From NCBI GenBank assembly GCA_030615765.1, contig JAUWYP010000020.1, forward strand, positions 1 through 37,607: 37,607 bases of DNA. The letters run 5' to 3'. A program made the translations under genes and the position numbers. This DNA is from Dehalococcoidia bacterium (GTDB taxonomy: Bacteria > Chloroflexota > Dehalococcoidia > SM23-28-2). Under the pieces are notes generated by a model that saw only the letters and a program-made list of their open reading frames with translations, made no database searches and was not told the origin of the DNA. Positions 1-8,456 of this stretch are shown here, in pieces (within the stretch, counting starts at the first letter, position 1; each line of letters starts with the position of its first letter).

Positions 1-2
1 AT

Positions 3-275
3 GCACACGTCTATTACACCCCCGGCCGTATGCCTGTATCCGAAGCCGCCGGACTGCCCCTGGGTGTTCCCAGCGGCTGGGTCGGCGCCCACATGGCATT
101 CGACTTCTACCAGAAATTTAAGCCCAAGGAATGGGACAAGGTGAAGGTGCTCGCCATACACGACAACGCCCCCAGTATGGTCATTTCCAAGAAACCGGTG
201 GCAAACCTGGCAGACATGAAAGGTCTGACCATCAGGGCCCCGGGAGTCCCGGGAGAGATCATCAAGGCCCTCGGC
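3..275 (+). pseudogene. Fragment of a TRAP-transporter solute-binding protein (DctP family) fused to gyrB
   Basis: The first 90 or so codons read [18 protein letters not shown], then [17 protein letters not shown], and later [19 protein letters not shown] followed by EIIKALG. These are the middle-domain signatures of DctP/TRAP periplasmic solute receptors, including the conserved arginine in LTIRAPG that contacts carboxylate ligands. Upstream the frame is open to the window edge, so the signal peptide and N-lobe are absent. Downstream, the DctP reading would be expected to continue as ALGGTP or similar, but at that point it switches to GyrB ALGTGIG. Both families share an Ala-Leu-Gly stretch here, so the switch lies in a short microhomology at about 267-281. 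The family assignment is from memory of the motifs. Confidence 0.75.
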
Positions 276-758
276 ACCGGCATCGGAACCGAAGACTTCG
301 ACATCTCCAAGCTGCGCTACGGACGGGTCATCCTGATGACCGACGCCGACGTCGATGGCTCCCACATCCGCACTCTGCTCCTCACCTTTTTCTTCCGCCA
401 CATGCAGGACCTCATCCACGCCGGCCACCTGTACATCGCCCAGCCGCCACTGTACCGCATCCAGCGGGGCAAGGAGCATCACTGGCTGTATTCCGAGCAG
501 GAGAAGGAATCGTTCCTGAGCAAACACAAGGACGGCAAGAGCATCACCATCCAGCGCTACAAGGGCCTGGGCGAGATGAACCCCGAGCAGCTCTGGGAGA
601 CCACCATGGACCCCGAGCGGCGGCTTATGCTTCAGGTGGCGATCGACGATGCCATCCAGGCCGATCGCATCTTCGTTCAACTGATGGGCGAAGAGGTAGA
701 GCCGCGCAAGCGCTTCATTCTGGCCCACGCCAGCCAGGTGCGCAACCTGGACGTGTAG
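3..758 (+). CDS. gyrB: DNA gyrase subunit B, C-terminal part, fused in frame to a foreign 5' segment (partial)
   Basis: From about base 267 the reading frame is the end of GyrB: the ALGTGIG segment, the TOPRIM metal motif [14 protein letters not shown], the [15 protein letters not shown] motif and the terminal RNLDV. GyrB is the ATPase subunit of DNA gyrase, and the TOPRIM part binds Mg2+ for cleavage and religation. The whole GHKL ATPase domain, the transducer and the start of TOPRIM are missing; about 160 codons remain of a protein usually near 640. The codons before base 267 belong to a different protein family (separate entry), so this is not a functional gyrase B as written. The frame is open to the left edge with no start codon. 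It is convergent with nadD. The GyrB identity of the 3' part is very secure; whether the fusion exists in the cell is doubtful. Confidence 0.9.
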   Translation, partial: AHVYYTPGRMPVSEAAGLPLGVPSGWVGAHMAFDFYQKFKPKEWDKVKVLAIHDNAPSMVISKKPVANLADMKGLTIRAPGVPGEIIKALGTGIGTEDFDISKLRYGRVILMTDADVDGSHIRTLLLTFFFRHMQDLIHAGHLYIAQPPLYRIQRGKEHHWLYSEQEKESFLSKHKDGKSITIQRYKGLGEMNPEQLWETTMDPERRLMLQVAIDDAIQADRIFVQLMGEEVEPRKRFILAHASQVRNLDV

Positions 759-784
759 CCTGCGGCCCCTACGCCAAAGCGAAC

Positions 785-2664
<1,880 letters not shown>

Positions 2665-2675
2665 TCACCATGATC

Positions 2676-2702
2676 ATTATACTTTGACAATACTCTTGTC
2701 AT
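2676..2702 (-). promoter_or_regulatory. Probable promoter of obg-nadD
   Basis: On the minus strand a perfect TATAAT lies at 2681-2676. A TTGACA-like ATGACA lies at 2702-2697 with a short 15-base spacer; TCATGA at 17 bases is the alternative. The predicted transcript would start close to 2669, a few bases before the GTG start of obg at 2658. The -10 is convincing and the -35 is weak. The surrounding 2670-2730 is the most AT-rich stretch between obg and dnaA. Confidence 0.45.
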
Positions 2703-2865
2703 GAAACTGTGTTGATCATCATCGTCATAGGGATGTTGGTTCGGTAGAGGGGTATTTGGCATCGGTTGGGGGGGTATAGCGGCGATTGTGGAGAGTATGT
2801 GGGGCATCCTGGTGGTGTGGTGGAGGGCGCAGGTGTGGGGCGGAGGCAGCAAAGAGAGCACACAG

Positions 2866-2908
2866 TTATCCACGTGCAGGGGCCGATATCCACGTCCTTT
2901 GTGGAAAA
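2866..2908. other. Candidate oriC: cluster of DnaA-box-like sequences 3' of dnaA
   Basis: Three 9-mers close to the DnaA-box consensus TTATCCACA lie within 43 bases. They are TTATCCACG at 2866-2874 (one mismatch), ATATCCACG at 2886-2894 (two mismatches) and, on the minus strand, TTTTCCACA at 2908-2900 (one mismatch). A weaker TCCACA core lies at 2787-2792 on the minus strand. An AT-rich stretch at about 2669-2730 could be the unwinding element. The position, directly beside dnaA and between dnaA and obg, fits bacterial origins, which usually flank dnaA. The rest of the 250-base interval is G-rich on the plus strand and has no open frame worth reporting. Confidence 0.55.
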
Positions 2909-4282
2909 CTAGGGTGCAAGGAGGGTACGGATCTCGGCTATCTGGCGCGTGAACTGAGGGTCTATGGTTAGCACGTGGTCCATCTTGCGCAGACCGTAGA
3001 TGACGGTGGAATGATCGCGGCCGCCGAGAAGGTGCGCGATATCAGTGACGCGCTGGTGGGCATCGTCGCGGAGCAGGCACATAGCGATGTGACGGGCCTC
3101 TGCGATCTCTTTGGCTCGGCTCTTGCCGGTGAGCGCTTCGGTGGGGAAGTCGAAGTACTGGGCGACCGCTTCTAGAACAGCTTGGGCGGTGGGAAGGGGT
3201 TTCTCACTGGAGGGCGAGACGGGGGCGAGAGCCTCAGCGGCGAGGTCGAGGGTTATGGCTGCCCGAAGCAGGCGGGCGAAGGCGACGATGCGGTTGAGGG
3301 CTCCCTCTAGTTCGCGAATGTTGTTGTGGCAGCGTTGGGCAAGGAAATCGAGTACGTCGGCGTTTACTTCTTGCTGGAGCTCAGCGGCCTTGGTGGTGAG
3401 GATGGCGAGACGGGTTTCGAGAGCGGGTGGCTGGATATCGGCGATGAGGCCCCACTCGAAGCGGGAGCGGAGGCGATCCTCAAGGAGAGAGATGAGTCTG
3501 GGCGAGCGATCGCTACTGAGGATGATTTGGCCGCTGGCGGCGTGGAGGTCGTTGAAGGTGTAGAAGAACTCCTCCTGGGTGCGTTCCTTGCCTGCCAGGA
3601 ACTGGATATCGTCGATGAGGAGAATGTCTACGTGACGGTACCTGGCCCTAAACTCCTCGGTGCGGCCCTGAGCGATGGAGGTCACGTATTGGTTGGTGAA
3701 CTGCTCTGCGGTAACATAGAGAACGCGGTGGTGGTTGGCGTAGGCTCTATGGCCAATGGCGTGGAGCAGGTGAGTCTTGCCGAGGCCGGTACCGCCGTAG
3801 ATGAACAGCGGGTTGTAGGCGGCGGCTGGCTTGTCAGCGACTGCCAGGGAGCCAGCGTGGGCTAGGCGATTCTCGTGGCCGACTATGAAGCGCTCGAAGG
3901 TGTACCTCTGGTTAAGGCGAGGCGGCGGGAAAGGAGCTAGCGGTGGCGGCGGTGGAGCAGTTTCGGGCTCGAACAGGGGTCCACCGGAGGGTGTGGCCTG
4001 CGGGGGCGAGCCTAGGAGTTCGAAGGTGACCTCCACCGGATAGCCGATGATGGTGCTGAGGGTCTTGGCGATAAGGGGGCGGAGCTTGGTGGAAAGCCAC
4101 TCAGTGGCGAAGTCGTTGGGGGCGCCGACAACGAAATGGCCGTTGTCGAAGCGGACGGCGACGGTATCCTTGAGCCACGTCTCGTAGTTGGGACGTGTCA
4201 CCTGTAGTTCGAGTTCAGCCAGGGCCACCTCCCACAGGTGCTGAGCACTTGACTCCGGCCGAGAGACAGCCGGCTCGTTCAT
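2909..4282 (-). CDS. dnaA: Chromosomal replication initiator protein DnaA
   Basis: This 457-aa DnaA binds DnaA boxes at oriC and melts the origin in an ATP-dependent way. Domain I is at about 14-90, with HLWEVALAELE and YETWLKD. A proline-rich linker (domain II) covers about 91-122. Domain III has Walker A GGTGLGKTH (163-171), Walker B LLIDDIQF and the RELEGALNR sensor motif. Domain IV ends with the DnaA signature GGRDHSTVIYGLRK. I chose the ATG at 4282 because GAGGGGGA stands 7 bases upstream and a good promoter lies at 4341-4369. The frame stays open to 4369, but that extension would run back through the promoter. The three DnaA-box-like sequences just 3' of the gene suggest the origin is there. 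It is divergent from coaX. Confidence 0.97.
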   Translation of the reverse strand: MNEPAVSRPESSAQHLWEVALAELELQVTRPNYETWLKDTVAVRFDNGHFVVGAPNDFATEWLSTKLRPLIAKTLSTIIGYPVEVTFELLGSPPQATPSGGPLFEPETAPPPPPLAPFPPPRLNQRYTFERFIVGHENRLAHAGSLAVADKPAAAYNPLFIYGGTGLGKTHLLHAIGHRAYANHHRVLYVTAEQFTNQYVTSIAQGRTEEFRARYRHVDILLIDDIQFLAGKERTQEEFFYTFNDLHAASGQIILSSDRSPRLISLLEDRLRSRFEWGLIADIQPPALETRLAILTTKAAELQQEVNADVLDFLAQRCHNNIRELEGALNRIVAFARLLRAAITLDLAAEALAPVSPSSEKPLPTAQAVLEAVAQYFDFPTEALTGKSRAKEIAEARHIAMCLLRDDAHQRVTDIAHLLGGRDHSTVIYGLRKMDHVLTIDPQFTRQIAEIRTLLAP

Positions 4283-4340
4283 GACAGATTCCCCCTCGGT
4301 GGCAAAACGAAACAGAGTGCGGTTTGCGGCGGACGGGGGC

Positions 4341-4369
4341 AACATAGCAAGGCAGTAAGAGGGTATCAA
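4341..4369 (-). promoter_or_regulatory. Predicted dnaA promoter
   Basis: On the minus strand TTGATA (4369-4364) is separated by exactly 17 bases from TATGTT (4346-4341). The predicted start near 4334 gives a leader of about 50 bases before the dnaA ATG at 4282. I see no DnaA box in this leader, so autoregulation by DnaA is not evident here. Confidence 0.55.
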
Positions 4370-4446
4370 GGGTTTTATGGCAAGTAGGCAGGAAAATGTT
4401 AACCCTTTCGGAAGCGTGAAACTGCCTGTCGCGTGCGGTGGCAGGC

Positions 4447-4476
4447 TTGCTGGCGTCTTTATATCGGGACTATAAT
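4447..4476 (+). promoter_or_regulatory. Predicted coaX-coaBC promoter
   Basis: TTGCTG at 4447-4452 is followed after 18 bases by a perfect TATAAT at 4471-4476. The predicted transcript start is near 4483, about 29 bases before the coaX ATG. It is divergent from the dnaA promoter in the 229-base interval. Confidence 0.6.
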
Positions 4477-4511
4477 GGCTCGGCCTGCAGGATCAGGGGG
4501 GAACAAGAGGG

Positions 4512-5276
4512 ATGCTTCTGGCTATTGACGTAGGCAACACCAACATTACGGTGGGGGTGTTCGAGGGCGAGAAGCTGAAGGCCAGCTGGCGTCTGGAGGC
4601 GGACGTCAATAGGCTGGCCGACGAGTATGGCGTTCTGATGGCGAACCTCCTGGATCACGAAGGCGTCGGCTGTGAGCAGATCGATGCTGCTGTGATGGCG
4701 AGCGTGGTGCCCGATCTGGATCCCGTTTTCGAGGCGGTGTGCCGGCGCTACTTTAGCGTGCGGCCGCTGGTGGTGAGCACTGGGGTGCGCACAGGCTTGC
4801 GCATCTTGTACGATAGCCCCCGCGAGGTAGGGGCCGACCGCGTGGCCGACGCGGTGGCTGCGATCAAGCTCTACGGACCGCCACTCATCCTGGTGGACCT
4901 GGGGACTGCTACCGTGTTCGATGCCATATCCAAGGACGGCGACTATCTGGGTGGAGCGATCGCGCCCGGCCTGGTCATCGCCGCCGAGGCTCTCTTCCAG
5001 CGAGCGGCCAGGCTCTATCGGGTGGAGCTAGCGCGGCCGACGAGCGCTATCGGGCGCAACACGGTGGCGGCCGTGCGGTCTGGGGTGATCTACGGATACG
5101 TGGCCCTGGTGGAGGGCATGGTCGGCCGCTTCAAGGGGGAGCTGGGGGAGGAGGCGAAGGTGGTGGCCACCGGTGGCTGGGCCGAGCTGGTGGCCCAGGA
5201 AACGGACGTTATCGACGTGGTGGACACGAATCTCACTCTGATGGGGCTGCGCTTCATCTACGAGATGAATTGCTGA
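4512..5276 (+). CDS. coaX: Type III pantothenate kinase
   Basis: This 254-aa enzyme phosphorylates pantothenate, the first step of coenzyme A synthesis. It is of the ASKHA-fold type III class, which is not inhibited by CoA. The N-terminal phosphate-1 motif is AIDVGNTNITVGV. The central GADRVADAVAA and the phosphate-2 motif LVDLGTATVFDAI are the family signatures, followed by GGAIAPGL. The length is typical. The start ATG follows a purine-rich stretch (GGGGGGAACAAGAGGG). The stop is one base before the coaBC ATG, so the two consecutive CoA-pathway enzymes are evidently co-transcribed. Confidence 0.96.
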   Translation: MLLAIDVGNTNITVGVFEGEKLKASWRLEADVNRLADEYGVLMANLLDHEGVGCEQIDAAVMASVVPDLDPVFEAVCRRYFSVRPLVVSTGVRTGLRILYDSPREVGADRVADAVAAIKLYGPPLILVDLGTATVFDAISKDGDYLGGAIAPGLVIAAEALFQRAARLYRVELARPTSAIGRNTVAAVRSGVIYGYVALVEGMVGRFKGELGEEAKVVATGGWAELVAQETDVIDVVDTNLTLMGLRFIYEMNC

Positions 5277-5277
5277 G

Positions 5278-6459
5278 ATGCTGAAGGGCAAGGTTGTCGT
5301 TCTAGGGGTAACGGGCAGTATCGCTGCCTTCAGGGCGGCCGATCTGGCCAGCAAGCTGGTGCAGGCCGGGGTGAGCGTCGATGTGGTGATGACGCCGGCA
5401 GCCACCGAGTTCGTTACGCCGCTGACCTTTCGGGCGATAACGGAAGGCAACGTTATCGTGGACATGTTCGGGGGAGGGCTCGAGCATGTGGAACTGGCCC
5501 GCCGCGCCGATGTGGTGGTGGTGGCGCCGGCTACGGCCACGACCATCGCTCGCCTCGCTCACGGCCTGGCGGAGGACATGGTGAGCGTCACCGTGCTGGC
5601 CACCACGGCGCCGGTGCTGGTCTGCCCGGCGATGGACTCGCAGATGTTCGAGAATCCCGCCACCCAGGCCAATCTGGAGACCCTGCGAGGCCGGGGCATG
5701 ACCATCGTGGGCCCGGAAATCGGGCGCCTGGCCTCGGGTCGCATGGGCCTGGGTCGATTGTCGGACAGCGAGACTATTCTAGGGGCCGTCTGCTACGTTC
5801 TGGGGCGAGAGGGTGACCTGGCCGGCCGTAAGGTAGTGGTCACGGCCGGCGGCACGCGGGAGCCGATCGACCCGGTGCGCTATGTGAGCAACTACTCTTC
5901 GGGGAAGATGGGGTACGCTATCGCCGAGGCGGCGCGGGACCGCGGCGCGGAGGTGGTGCTGGTGAGTGCCCCCACGGCTTTGGCCACGCCCTACGGGGTG
6001 AAGCTGGCGCCGGTGCAGCGGGCGGCCGAGATGCGCGATGCCGTCGTGCAGGAATGCCGCGACGCCCAGGCGCTGGTGATGGCAGCGGCCGTCGCCGACT
6101 ATCAGCCGGCTGCCACGGCGGAGCAGAAGATGAAGCGACGGGCTAAGACCCTGAGCCTGGAGATGACCCGCACGCCGGACATCCTGGCCGAGGCGGGCAA
6201 GGGCCTGGTCAGGGTGGGGTTCGCCGCCGAGAGCGAGAACCTGGTGGCCAATGCGCAGCGGAAGCTGGAGAGCAAGGGGCTCGACGTGATCGTGGCCAAC
6301 GACATCACCGGCCCTGAGACCGCCTTTGACGCCGACACCAACCGCGTGGTCATCCTCGACCGGGCCGGCGGGGAAGAACGTCTGCCGGTCATGACCAAGT
6401 ACGAGGTCGCCCAGCGCATCCTCGACCGAGTGGTTGAACTTCTGGCCAAGGGCTCCTGA
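5278..6459 (+). CDS. coaBC: Bifunctional phosphopantothenoylcysteine decarboxylase / phosphopantothenate-cysteine ligase
   Basis: This 393-aa fusion has an FMN-binding CoaC half (about 1-180) and a CoaB half (about 185-393). CoaB joins cysteine to 4'-phosphopantothenate and CoaC decarboxylates the product to phosphopantetheine. CoaC shows the flavin motif GVTGSIAAFRA, His70 followed by VELARRADVVVVAPATA, and PAMDSQMFENPAT. CoaB shows VTAGGTREPIDPVR, NYSSGKMG and the AAAVADYQP motif. In the CoaC half the usual Asn of PxMNxxM is Asp120. The flap that carries a cysteine in E. coli reads RLASGRMGLGRL, without cysteine. As far as I recall this variant is shared by several Chloroflexota and related lineages, so I read it as a subfamily trait. 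Confidence 0.95.
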   Translation: MLKGKVVVLGVTGSIAAFRAADLASKLVQAGVSVDVVMTPAATEFVTPLTFRAITEGNVIVDMFGGGLEHVELARRADVVVVAPATATTIARLAHGLAEDMVSVTVLATTAPVLVCPAMDSQMFENPATQANLETLRGRGMTIVGPEIGRLASGRMGLGRLSDSETILGAVCYVLGREGDLAGRKVVVTAGGTREPIDPVRYVSNYSSGKMGYAIAEAARDRGAEVVLVSAPTALATPYGVKLAPVQRAAEMRDAVVQECRDAQALVMAAAVADYQPAATAEQKMKRRAKTLSLEMTRTPDILAEAGKGLVRVGFAAESENLVANAQRKLESKGLDVIVANDITGPETAFDADTNRVVILDRAGGEERLPVMTKYEVAQRILDRVVELLAKGS

Positions 6460-6511
6460 GACGAAGGGGCCCTGCCGGTCTTACATACATACACTGCGGA
6501 GGTAGCTTACT

Positions 6512-7345
6512 ATGGCTTATCAAACCCTTTTGTATGAGAAGGCGGGGAGGATCGCCAGGATAGTCCTCAACCGGCCGGAGCGGCTCAACGCGATCAGCCT
6601 CGACATGCCCGACGAGCTCGAGCAGGCGGTGGCTGAGGCCAACGCCGACGGCGATGTGCGGGCGATCATCCTGAAGGGGGCGGGACGCGCCTTCTGCGCC
6701 GGCTTCGACCTGTCGCCTGGGCTGCTGACGGGGCCGCCGATGGGGGAGTGGGACCCTACCGAGGACTACCTGTTGACCACAACCCTGGCTCGAAAGTTCA
6801 TGAGCCTGTGGTACAGCCGCAAGCCGACGATCGCCCAGGTGCACGGCTGGTGCGTGGCGGGCGGCACGGACATGGTGCTCTGCAGCGATATCATCATCGC
6901 CGCCGAGGACGCCCAGATCGGCTATGCACCGGCCCGGATCTGGGGGTCGCCGCTCACGGCGATGTGGGTGTACCGACTGGGGCCGGAGTGGGCCAAGCGC
7001 CTCTTGCTGACCGGCGACCCGGTGGATGGCAGGACGGCGGAGCGCATCGGGCTGATCCACAAGGCGGTGCCCGCCGACCGCCTGGAGCAGGAGGTGGAGG
7101 GCCTGGCCCAGCGGATGGCCAATATCCCCGTGTCGCAGCTCGCGTCGATGAAGCTGCTGGTGAACCAGGCCTACGAGAACATGGGCCTGCGGACGACCCA
7201 GCTCCTGGGCTCGATCCTCGATGGGCTGATGCGCCACACGCCCGACGGTCTGGCCTGGCGGCGGCTGATCGACGAGAAGGGGATTCGGGCCGCCATCGAC
7301 GCCAGGGACGGCCCCTTCGGGGACTACAGCGCCGGGCGGCGGTAG
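6512..7345 (+). CDS. Enoyl-CoA hydratase/isomerase (crotonase) family protein
   Basis: This 277-aa protein has the crotonase fold. The oxyanion-hole segments are AIILKGAGRAFCAGFDL and VHGWCVAGGTDMVLCSD; the N-terminus reads IARIVLNRPERLNAI. These proteins act on acyl-CoA thioesters in the cytosol. The two glutamates that hydrate the double bond in classical hydratases are not evident: the GGG-CEL position reads GGTDM, and the second position reads IGYAPARIWGSP. The reaction could therefore be isomerisation, hydrolysis or something else, and I give no gene symbol. GGAGGT stands 8 bases before the ATG. The gene follows coaBC by 52 bases and may be co-transcribed, although no CoA-biosynthesis role is known for the family. 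Confidence 0.9.
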   Translation: MAYQTLLYEKAGRIARIVLNRPERLNAISLDMPDELEQAVAEANADGDVRAIILKGAGRAFCAGFDLSPGLLTGPPMGEWDPTEDYLLTTTLARKFMSLWYSRKPTIAQVHGWCVAGGTDMVLCSDIIIAAEDAQIGYAPARIWGSPLTAMWVYRLGPEWAKRLLLTGDPVDGRTAERIGLIHKAVPADRLEQEVEGLAQRMANIPVSQLASMKLLVNQAYENMGLRTTQLLGSILDGLMRHTPDGLAWRRLIDEKGIRAAIDARDGPFGDYSAGRR

Positions 7346-7350
7346 GCCGC

Positions 7351-7411
7351 TCATGGTGAGCTTGTCGAACCATGAGCCCTGCCCATCCTTCGACAGGCTC
7401 AGGATGAGCGG
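7351..7411. repeat. Dispersed palindromic (REP-like) repeat, copy 1
   Basis: The element has two parts. The first is a hairpin with arms TCATGGT (7351-7357) and ACCATGA (7369-7375), separated by GAGCTTGTCGA. The second is TCCTTCGACAGGCTCAGGAT and the following GAGCGG, up to 7411. A second copy with the same layout is at 22232-22310. Both lie between the 3' ends of convergent genes, here the crotonase and the pentapeptide-repeat gene. There is no U-tract. It may act as a bidirectional end-of-transcript structure. Confidence 0.75.
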
Positions 7412-7462
7412 GGAAAGATAGGTGCAGGACGAGCGGGGAGGGACGGCTGGCCTGGCGGCGGC

Positions 7463-8440
7463 TCAGCGGGTCATCTTGCGGGTGAAGGTGACCAGGAAGA
7501 GGGCCATCATGAACACGCCGAGGAAGGACTCGCCAGCGCCGAGGAAGCGGCCGGCCCAACCCTGGGGATCAGAGTCCGAAGCGCCATAGCCGAGCGCCGT
7601 AAACGACACGGCGCTGAAGTAGAGGGCGTCCAGGAAGCCACCGGCGACGGTGCCGAATGACCAGTGGACAAAGGCCAACCCGAAGACGACGGCGGCGGCC
7701 CAGCCGATGACCCGCTCCGGCCGCTCCCCGTAGCCGTAGAGGAACCGCAGCGCGTACAGGGCCAGGGCGTAGGGGAGACGGCGTTGCTTCCAGGGTAGCT
7801 TTTGCTGGGCTAGCTTGCGGCGGGCCTCCATCTCGCGGTAGTGGAACTCCCCGGCGATGTCGTACATCCCGGCCTCCGTATGCCATTGCTTGAGGGCCGT
7901 ATAGCCTAAGGCGGCCCACCAGAGCTGGCCGTCGATCTCGTCGCCGAGCACGTAGTCTCCCCAGTTCACGCCCTCCAGAATCATGCCTCGTAGTCTGGCT
8001 CCCGCCAGGTAAGCCCCGCGCAGGTCCGCCTGAACGAGGTGGGCGCCCTCGAGCTTGGCGTTGTCGAGCCAAGCGCCCCGAAGGTCGGTCTGGAGCAGGT
8101 AGGATTCCTGAAAGTTAGCGCTGCTGAGCTGGGCGCTGCGGAGGTCAGCCTCGTAGAGGTTGACTCGCTGGAGGTTAGCCTGCCGCAGGTCGGCTTCCCG
8201 GAAGTTGGCCTGTGAGAGGTCGGCTCCCTCGAGGTTGGCCTTCCTCAGGTTGGCTCCGTCGAGGGTGGCGTTCCGGAGGTCAGCAGCGTGAAGGTCGAGC
8301 CCGGTGAGGTCCGCTTCGCGGAGGTCGACTGCGCGGAGGTCCAGCCCCTCGGGCCCGCCGTGCTCCTCTATCAGGCGCAGGACGTCGTCGCGGGTGAGGC
8401 GCTCTCCAGCCTCCGTCGGCTCGCGCTCCGGCTCGGCCAC
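7463..8440 (-). CDS. Pentapeptide-repeat protein with C-terminal ion-channel domain
   Basis: The 325-aa product has two parts. Residues about 33-165 are A(D/N)LxxA pentapeptide repeats such as ADLTG, ANLRKANLEGADLSQANF and ADLRQANLQ, which fold into a right-handed quadrilateral beta-helix. Residues about 230-325 look like a two-helix channel unit. The first hydrophobic helix is VIGWAAAVVFGLAFVHWSF. It is followed by a pore segment (DALYFSAVSFTALGYG) and a second helix (ESFLGVFMMALFLVTF). The filter ALGYG resembles the K+ filter TVGYG with a Leu change, so potassium or another cation is plausible but unproven. The start is GTG at 8440, 16 bases after the pepA stop, so the gene is probably translated from the pepA transcript. 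The repeat DNA is visible as a periodic pattern at about 7985-8345. Confidence 0.85.
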   Translation of the reverse strand: MAEPEREPTEAGERLTRDDVLRLIEEHGGPEGLDLRAVDLREADLTGLDLHAADLRNATLDGANLRKANLEGADLSQANFREADLRQANLQRVNLYEADLRSAQLSSANFQESYLLQTDLRGAWLDNAKLEGAHLVQADLRGAYLAGARLRGMILEGVNWGDYVLGDEIDGQLWWAALGYTALKQWHTEAGMYDIAGEFHYREMEARRKLAQQKLPWKQRRLPYALALYALRFLYGYGERPERVIGWAAAVVFGLAFVHWSFGTVAGGFLDALYFSAVSFTALGYGASDSDPQGWAGRFLGAGESFLGVFMMALFLVTFTRKMTR

Positions 8441-8456
8441 TGCTCAGTCACCGCCT

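Noticed and set aside
4283-4369. A 29-codon N-terminal extension of DnaA
   Set aside because: The extension runs through the predicted promoter and lacks homology. The ATG at 4282 has a good ribosome-binding site.
7985-8345. Periodic 15- to 30-base pattern that could be taken for a CRISPR or tandem repeat
   Set aside because: It is the coding sequence of the pentapeptide repeats. Units are degenerate and in frame, and no spacers exist.
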